A DNA stretch of 64,000 bases from Macrostomum hystrix (lineage: Eukaryota; Platyhelminthes; Macrostomidae): positions 7,024,501 through 7,088,500 of the forward strand of contig CATNEN010000034.1 of the NCBI GenBank assembly GCA_950097015.1, in the 5' to 3' direction. The position numbers were made by a program, and so were the translations under genes. Below the pieces are notes generated by a model, which worked only from the letters and a program-made list of their open reading frames with translations, was not told where the DNA came from and did no database searches. Position 1 is the first letter of the stretch. Each line of letters opens with the position of its first letter. Shown in pieces: positions 57,000 to 64,000 of the stretch.

Positions 57000-57876
57000 G
57001 AAATGAGGACGCTGGTAAAATACTACTTTTTCATATCGTCAGTATCACATTTTTACCACATTTAAATCGTAACTTCTGTACTCCCTTCTAACAATCTAAC
57101 TAACCGCCTTCAGTTTGAGTAACAGTCGCTTGCTCTTGGTCGTTTTTACTCTAGAGGTGAGGCACATTTTGTTTATTTAACACATCTCAATCAACCCTAT
57201 ATTAAACTCTCTTTACTGTGTGTACACTAGCTATATTTTCTTGAGCTCGTAGCTCACCAAAAAATGTAAGTATTTTTTAAAATCGATTTTAGTGAAACAA
57301 TAACTATCACTGCCGATTAAACGGTCGATAATTTTTCTCGCATACTCGTAGGATAGGGGAATTTTAATCATTTTACGGGTTTTGGTGTTCATGGCTTTGG
57401 GCAAATTTAAAACTTGGTACACTCCGTAATTTATAAAATATCGTTAACTTTTTCTACCTGTTAATTCCGCTGCGAAACTAAATAATGTGTTTTATTCTTA
57501 ATTTTGTATAGAAATGTTTCTATTTTTCCTGCTTACTCCAGATTAACAAAGTGAGCTCTTTTGTCGGTGTTGATTTATTTTTTATTAGTCATCATGTCCT
57601 TTGTGCGCTACTAACTAGTAGCGAGCAGTAGCGTGGTAAGCAAAAACTAAAGATTTCTATTTTAGAACTGTTCCGAAAGTTGACTTTAAAGCGCTTTTGT
57701 GTTGGAAAACGCCCACCTCAGTGTGTGTGAATTAAGCTTTTTATTTTTACGGATTAGTTTTTCGTGAAACAATACACTTTTTACTTTTGCGCACTTTAAA
57801 AGTGATATTTTTTACTTCCAAATGTTTAGATTTCAATATTATCATCTTTCATACAAAATTGTTGCGCTTACAGTTT
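57000..57876. other. AT-rich island, no supported gene
   Basis: Strongly AT-rich relative to both sides. A minus-strand frame at 57231-57422 (63 codons, no ATG at its left limit, Lys/Ile-rich) has no recognisable domain. Confidence 0.35.
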
Positions 57877-58068
57877 ATGATTATCTTAGTTTTTTCTTCA
57901 CTTTATTTTCGGATTTGTATTATAGCTACTGAATCTAATCAGCAGTCTAAAAAAGTGGCTACTGTTAAAAGTCCAAAAGTTAGAATGTACTTTAAAACGT
58001 CTCGCTTTCGGGTAAACGACGGGTGTAACTATACCTTAGATGGTAAAGTTAATTGCTTCGCCATCTAA
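57877..58068 (+). CDS. Candidate small secreted peptide
   Basis: ATG frame of 63 residues. The first 20 residues are hydrophobic (MIILVFSSLYFRICIIA) and look like a signal peptide, followed by a short basic mature part with a Lys/Ser-rich stretch (SNQQSKKVATVKSPKV) and two Cys near the end (DGCNYTLDGKVNCF). No family is recognised. It is short and lies in AT-rich DNA, so it could be chance. Confidence 0.25.
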   Translation: MIILVFSSLYFRICIIATESNQQSKKVATVKSPKVRMYFKTSRFRVNDGCNYTLDGKVNCFAI

Positions 58069-59741
58069 TTAGTGACGACATAAAAGTAAATATTAAGGCT
58101 TAAGGTGGCGGATTAGCAGGGCCGAGATTAGGAAGAAGGAAGGCGACTGCAGTTTGCGAGATGCCAGTATGGTCAGTGGGAAGCGGAGAGACTGCAGCGG
58201 AGGGCCTTCCCAGTCTGACCTTGGACCGATCGATAATAGCCAGACAGACGGGAACTTGCTATAGAGGAGTGAGGGATGTCTGCAGGCCGGGGACGAGAGG
58301 GGAGCGAGCCAAAAGTGCAGACGGGTGAAGCGGGGGTTGGCTGATGTGGCGGCCAGTGTGTGGGACTGCGAATCCGGGTGAGAAGGAACTGGAACCGCAC
58401 CTCATCTTTTCTCCTTACTGCCGTTGTCTGTCTGTCTGACTGCGTGTCACTTCCCAGAGTCTGACGCCGGGATTGGGAATCCAGACTCACGCTCTGCCTC
58501 TGCCACTTTATAGCTTACTATTGCGACAATTTATAGGGCTGCGCTGTAGTAGGTGAGGATGTTACATGTGCTTCCGTGATGTCATAATTTAGTCCGTCTA
58601 TCAATCGGATTTTGTCAATCAATCGGTGAATTAGTTAAAAAAAATTACAGAAAAAAGCAGAGTGAAATTAATGTAATTCGGTCATTTTTTAATATCCCGT
58701 CGGCATTGGAAGACTGGGAATTTGGATTAGATGTATCAGCAGAAGTCACATCCTTGAGATGCCAACCTGCCAAACTGCTAGTTGGTTAATTAACAAATTG
58801 TTAACTTCACGGCTGAGCTGCCTGTCTGCGTTGGCAAAGTTAACGTCTCAGGGATTAGACAGAACCTGCTGCCACTGTTTGCACTTTAGGGCGAGTAAAA
58901 TGATATAAGATAAAATCTCAATCTGTCAGTAGTTAGATCCTAGATGGCTAGAAAGAGATATTTCAATTTACATGAAAATTTAAACTTTGAGGTGCAATAA
59001 ATTTGCACAATTTAGATTTATATTATATAGTCAGACATGTCAGCAATGGACATACCTTTTACGTTCTTTTGGGTCCAGACAGCGTGACCCCGCCTGATAC
59101 AGGCACCGCTAGCCGGCTCGGGTAGGACAAAAATGAAAAAAGTGTGCGGAGGCGGCGGACGATAGAGACGGGAGTAGGGCGGGACTCACTCAACGTGCCC
59201 TGCCATTTTTATCTGGGGCTTAAGGGGCCGGCGGGGGTGGTCGCAGTCGTTCTTTCCACTCTCCTCCCCTTGCAGTGAGAGACCCAGACAGACACGAGAG
59301 AGAGAGGCCCACGGGGAGAGAAGGAACGTATTAGACATAATAAACGGCCACAGTATTAGTAAACTGTGTATGATCGTATACTTTACAAAAGGCTGGGCGG
59401 CGCAGCGGGTGGCCTGGGGTTTTAGGCGTTAGAAAGGAGTTTGGAAGGAGGCTAGAGGGGCCATAAAAGTGAATGGAAAGGCAACTGCTCTCTGAATCTA
59501 ATTGGACGGGGGGGTGGTAGGTTGGGAATAGGCCCCAGTGCAGAGTAAAAAGAGTACAGGCGCACTCAAGGCAGTGCGCTTGTTCTGTCTGCCCAACCCT
59601 GTCTGTCTGGCTGTCTAGCTGGCTGACATGCTTACATTCTAAGCATAACGGTTTTTATCGCATTAACGAAATCAGTTTAATGTGTAACCGCTTTATTAAT
59701 ATCTGCTAATGCTATTTTTTTCCCGGAGTAGCAAGAATTAA
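58069..59741. other. Intergenic, GC-rich patches, no gene seen
   Basis: Contains GC-rich patches (58100-58500, 59090-59330) and purine-rich tracts, perhaps promoter-like, but no convincing ORF, RNA or repeat. Confidence 0.35.
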
Positions 59742-59976
59742 CCACGGAAAAAAGAATAGAATGGAGTGCTATTCTGAGCCAGCATTTTTTGTTTCGCTTT
59801 ATCTTCACTTTTGGCATCCTTGCCCCCGCGTTCCTTCCTATTGGCTCGTGAATGACATAGACGAACGCGTTTTATTATTTTATATTCTAATTAAATATAT
59901 ATGTAGATTAAATGCCTGCGTCTCTGGCAGCATAGGGCATGTTGAGCTGGTTTCTCGCAAATACGTTCGTCTATGG

Positions 59977-62900
59977 CTGGGGTCGGCAAACTCCGGCCCA
60001 CGGGCCAGATGCTCCCAAATCCGGCCCGTTGCCCCTTCCGGCACCTCTTAGTATACAGTTTCATCTTTCACTTGTCTCATCTCTTCCGTGTGTCATCTCT
60101 CCCGTGTCCCACCTCTTCCGTGTCTTATCTCTCCCGTGTCTCGTCTCTCCCGCGTCTTGTCTCTCCATTGTCTCGTCTCTCCCGCGTCTTGTCTCTCCCG
60201 TGTCTCGTCTCTCCCGCGTCTTGTCTGTCCATTGTCTCGTCTCTCCCGTGTGTCATCTCTCCCGTGTCTCGTCTCTCCCGCGTCTTGTCTCTCCCGCGTC
60301 TTGTCTCTCCATTGTCTCGTCTCTCCCGTGTGTCATCTCTCCCGTGTCCCACCTCTTCCGTGTCTTATCACTCCCGTGTCTCGTCTCTCCCGTGTTTCGT
60401 CTCTCCCGTGTCTTGTCTCTCCATTGTCTCGTCTCTCCCGTGTGTCATCTCTCCCGTGTCTCGTCTCTCCCGCGTCTTGTCTCTCCATTGTCTCGTCTCT
60501 CCCGTGTGTCATCTCTCCCGTGTCTCGTCTCTCCCGCGTCTTGTCTCTCCCGCGTCTTGTCTCTCCATTGTCTCGTCTCTCCCGTGTGTCATCTCTCCCG
60601 TGTCTCGTCTCTCCCGCGTCTTGTCTCTCCCGCGTCTTGTCTCTCCATTGTCTCGTCTCTCCCGTGTCTCGTCTCTCCCGCGTCTTGTCTCTCCATTGTC
60701 TCGTCTCTCCCGTGTGTCATCTCTACCGTGTCCCACCTCTTCCGTGTCTTATCTCTCCCGTGTCTCGTCTCTCCCGTGTCTCGTCTCTCCCGCGTCTTGT
60801 CTCTCCCGCGTCTTGTCTCTCCATTGTCTCGTCTCTCCCGTGTGTCATCTCTCCCGTGTCTCGTCTCTCCCGCGTCTTGTCTCTCCCGCGTCTTGTCTCT
60901 CCATTGTCTCGTCTCTCCCGTGTGTCATCTCTCCCGTGTCCCACCTCTTCCGTGTCTTATCACTCCCGTGTCTCGTCTCTCCCGTGTCTCGTCTCTCCCG
61001 TGTCTTGTCTCTCCATTGTCTCGTCTCTCCCGTGTGTCATCTCTCCCGTGTCTCGTCTCTCCCGCGTCTTGTCTCTCCATTGTCTCGTCTCTCCCGTGTG
61101 TCATCTCTCCCGTGTCTCGTCTCTCCCGCGTCTTGTCTCTCCCGTGTGTCATCTCTCCCGTGTCTCGTCTCTCCCGCGTCTTGTCTCTCCATTGTCTCGT
61201 CTCTCCCGTGTGTCATCTCTCCCGTGTCTCGTCTCTCCCGCGTCTTGTCTCTCCCGCGTCTTGTCTCTCCATTGTCTCGTCTCTCCCGTGTGTCATCTCT
61301 CCCGTGTCCCACCTCTTCCGTGTCTTATCACTCCCGTGTCTCGTCTCTCCCGTGTTTCGTCTCTCCCGTGTCTTGTCTCTCCATTGTCTCGTCTCTCCCG
61401 TGTGTCATCTCTCCCGTGTCTCGTCTCTCCCGCGTCTTGTCTCTCCATTGTCTCGTCTCTCCCGTGTGTCATCTCTCCCGTGTCTCGTCTCTCCCGCGTC
61501 TTGTCTCTCCCGCGTCTTGTCTCTCCATTGTCTCGTCTCTCCCGTGTGTCATCTCTCCCGTGTCTCGTCTCTCCCGCGTCTTGTCTCTCCCGCGTCTTGT
61601 CTCTCCATTGTCTCGTCTCTCCCGTGTCTCGTCTCTCCCGCGTCTTGTCTCTCCATTGTCTCGTCTCTCCCGTGTGTCATCTCTCCCGTGTCCCACCTCT
61701 TCCGTGTCTTATCTCTCCCGTGTCTCGTCTCTCCCGTGTCTCGTCTCTCCCGCGTCTTGTCTCTCCCGCGTCTTGTCTCTCCATTGTCTCGTCTCTCCCG
61801 TGTGTCATCTCTCCCGTGTCTCGTCTCTCCCGCGTCTTGTCTCTCCCGCGTCTTGTCTCTCCATTGTCTCGTCTCTCCCGTGTGTCATCTCCCGTGTCCC
61901 ACCTCTTCCGTGTCTTATCACTCCCGTGTCTCGTCTCTCCCGTGTCTCGTCTCTCCCGTGTCTCACCTCTTCCGTGTCTTATCTCTCCATTGTCTCATCT
62001 CTCGTGTGTCATCTCTCCCGTGTCTTATCTCTCCATTGTCTCGTCTCTCCCGTGTCTTATCTCTCCATTGTCTCGTCTCTCGCGTGTCTTGTCTCTCCAT
62101 TGTCTCATCTCTCCCGTGTCTCATCTCTCCCGTGTCTCACCTCTTCCGTGTCTTATCTCTCCCGTGTCTCACCTCTTCCGTGTCTCATCTCTCCCGTGTC
62201 TTGTCTCTCCATTGTCTCGTCTCTCCCGTGTCTTGTCTCTCCATTGTCTCGTCTCTCCCGTGTCTTATCTCTCCCGTGTCTCATCTCTCGTGTGTCATCT
62301 CTCCCGTGTCTTGTCTCTCCATTGTCTCGTCTCTCCCGTGTCTCATCTCTCCCGTGTCTCACCTCTTCCGTGTCTCATCTCTCCCGTGTCTCATCTCTCG
62401 TGTGTCATCTCTCCCGTGTCTTGTCTCTCCATTGTCTCGTCTCTCCCGTGTCTTGTCTCTCCATTGTCTCGTCTCTCCCGTGTGTCATCTCTCCCGTGTC
62501 TCATCTCTCCCGTGTCTCACCTCTTCCGTGTCTCATCTCTCCCGTGTCTCACCTCTTCCGTGTCTTATCTCTCCCGTGTCTCGTCTCTCCCGTGTCTTAT
62601 CTCTCCATTGTCTCGTCTCTCGCGTGTCTTGTCTTTCCATTGTCTCATCTCTCCCGTGTCTCATCTCTCCCGTGTCCCACCTCTTCCGTGTCTCATCTCT
62701 CCCGTGTCTCGTCTCTCCCGCGTCTTGTCTCTCCCGCGTCTTGTCTCTCCATTGTCTCGTCTCTTCCGTGTCTTATCTCTCCATTGTCTCGTCTCTCGCG
62801 TGTCTTGTCTCTCCATTGTCTCATCTCTCCCGTGTCTCATCTCTCCCGTGTCTCACCTCTTCCGTGTCTTATCTCTCCATTGTCTCATCTCTCCCGTGTC

Positions 62901-63404
62901 TCATCTCTCCCGTGTCTCACCTCTTCCGTGTCTCATCTCTCCCGTGTCTCACCTCTTCTGTGTCTTATCTCTCCCGTGTCTCGTCTCTCCCGTGTCTTAT
63001 CTCTCCATTGTCTTGTCTCTCCCGTGTCTTGTCTCTCCATTGTCTCGTCTCTCCCGTGTGCCATCTCTCCCGTGTCTCATCTCTCGTGTGTCATCTCTCC
63101 CGTGTCTCATCTCTCCCGTGTCTCATCTCTCCATTGTCTCGTCTCTCCCGTGTCTTATCTCTCCATTGTCTCGTCTCTCCCGTGTCTTGTCTCTCCATTG
63201 TCTCATATATCCCGTGTCTTATCTCTCCTGTGCCTCATCTCTCCCGTGCCTCATCTCTCCAGTGCCTCATCTCTCCCGTGTCTTATGTCTCCCCTATCTC
63301 TGATATACGAGCTATTACCCATATATTTACACAGTTAATGCGGCCCGCTGTCGTCTTTTAGGTTCTCTTTTTTGCCCGCAAGCTAATAAGTTTGCCGACC
63401 CCTG
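59977..63404 (+). mobile_element. Non-autonomous hAT element carrying a minisatellite
   Basis: Terminal inverted repeats: ctggggtcggcaaact at the left end and, on the other strand, caggggtcggcaaact at the right end (15 of 16 match). The 8-bp target duplication gtctatgg lies at 59969-59976 and 63405-63412. The ends are of the GGGGTCGGCAAACT type seen in hAT elements of many animals, followed by GGCCC-rich subterminal sequence. The interior codes for no transposase and is nearly all a 16-bp minisatellite, so mobility depended on an enzyme supplied elsewhere. Confidence 0.92.
60065..63300. repeat. 16-bp minisatellite with 960-bp higher-order repeat
   Basis: Base unit ctctcccgtgtctcgt with variants such as ctctccattgtctcgt, ctctcccgcgtcttgt and ctctcccgtgtgtcat. 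The stretch 60301-60900 recurs almost base for base at 61261-61860, an offset of 960 bp (60 units), including the rare tcccacctcttccgtgtctt variant. The right third uses a different mix of units. All three forward frames stay open for over 1,000 codons because the unit has no stop codon; none is coding. Confidence 0.95.
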
Positions 63405-63524
63405 GTCTATGGCATTGACTAGCCAATAGGAAGGAACGGAGGGACAAGGATGCAAAAAATCAAAATTGAGCGAAACAAAAATAGCTGGTTCAGAATAGCA
63501 TTCCATTCTGTTCTTTTTCCATGG

Positions 63525-64000
63525 AATTTACTCGTTGGGTTGGTCTGGAGTGGAGTATGACTATGAGCCGTGGGTGTCGTTACGACAATTCCGTAATGAA
63601 TCCTTATTTTTCAGAGAACATTAAGTTTTTTCTGGCAATTGTAGCTTTAACACACTGATTTATAGAGCCTTCTTAATCTCGGGACTTCTTGGAGGTCTCT
63701 TTAGGTTTGTGTCTGTGTGAATACAGAATACCAAACAAACGAGTCAACGATTGACCAACCTAGAGAGACAATTAAAGGACGGAGACTAGACCACAAATAG
63801 AGCTCATGAGTTCGATATCGTACGATTGCATGTAGTTAGCACGCTCTGAACGCGTGCCTATATCTACATGAACATTGACACAGCTTGGCCTTTCTCATAT
63901 TTGACTTAACAAAAAAACTGCAGAAATATTGTTCTGCTCCTGAATGCTCTACTTCAAGTAAAGTGGTGAACATATGGGCAAAATGTTTTAATAGAGCAAA
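63525..64000. other. Right end of the window, nothing recognised
   Basis: AT-rich sequence with no gene or repeat seen. Confidence 0.4.

Larger units (their letters stand above)
59742..63524. mobile_element. Inverted-repeat MITE or foldback element, split by a hAT insertion
   Basis: Left arm 59742-59869 and right arm 59962-59976 plus 63413-63524 are inverted copies of each other: both read from ccaYgg through aatgctattctg-like and ttgtttcgct to gttccttcctattggct and the catagac block. After removal of the hAT element and one target duplication, the arms are about 128 bp each around a loop of about 92 bp. Arms differ by several substitutions and small gaps, so this is an old element. Family and target duplication could not be settled. 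Confidence 0.85.

Noticed and set aside
59939-63361. Three overlapping forward ORFs of over 1,000 codons each
   Set aside because: The 16-bp repeat has no stop in any frame, so all three frames stay open. The products are monotonous Ser/Leu/Arg/Val repeats and the region lies inside a hAT element with terminal repeats and target duplication.

Overview
This is nuclear DNA from an invertebrate animal. Genes are split by GT-AG introns, most of them 74-340 bp. Several encoded proteins are animal-type: an SRP receptor alpha subunit, a NACHT-WD protein, a peptide-type GPCR, a fibrinogen-domain protein and a C20orf27-family protein. The mobile elements (group-I LINEs, tRNA-derived SINEs, a hAT element and an IS630/Tc1/mariner relative) fit a small lophotrochozoan or free-living flatworm type of genome. 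That placement is a guess; nothing here fixes the species.

Layout. 0-5.3 kb: a 30-bp and an 84-bp minisatellite, a small polyQ membrane-protein ORF and a SINE. 5.6-11.8 kb (minus): a six-exon NACHT-WD gene of the NWD1/NWD2 type with one single-base frame break. 13.1-14.7 kb (minus): a two-exon C20orf27-like gene whose intron hosts two different SINEs. 15.9-17.8 kb: a decayed DDE transposase and a LINE tail. 17.9-19.5 kb (minus): a two-exon GPCR with a TATA box. 20-29.3 kb: LINE-rich stretch with a fibrinogen-domain gene; it contains an apparently complete 6.05-kb EN-RT-RNaseH LINE between 12-bp target duplications, with ORF1 and ORF2 in one frame separated by a TAG. 29.3-37.2 kb: mostly AT-rich, with one TATA-linked hypothetical gene. 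37.6-40.6 kb: SRP receptor alpha in two exons. 41-53.8 kb: mainly satellite arrays (40-, 23- and 28-bp units), one of them 8.3 kb long. 53.9-56.9 kb: a four-exon gene with a divergent ETS-like C-terminus. 59.7-63.5 kb: an inverted-repeat MITE carrying a hAT insertion that itself holds a 3.2-kb 16-bp minisatellite.

The most striking pattern is that long introns are filled by minisatellites, each with its own unit. The single SRP-receptor intron and all three introns of the ETS-like gene carry one, and two further arrays end close to probable splice acceptors. Exon joins were inferred from splice-site sequence, phase and protein similarity judged by eye; for the SRP receptor, C20orf27-like, GPCR, NACHT-WD and ETS-like genes the exon lengths add up to whole codons, after removing one base in the NACHT-WD case.
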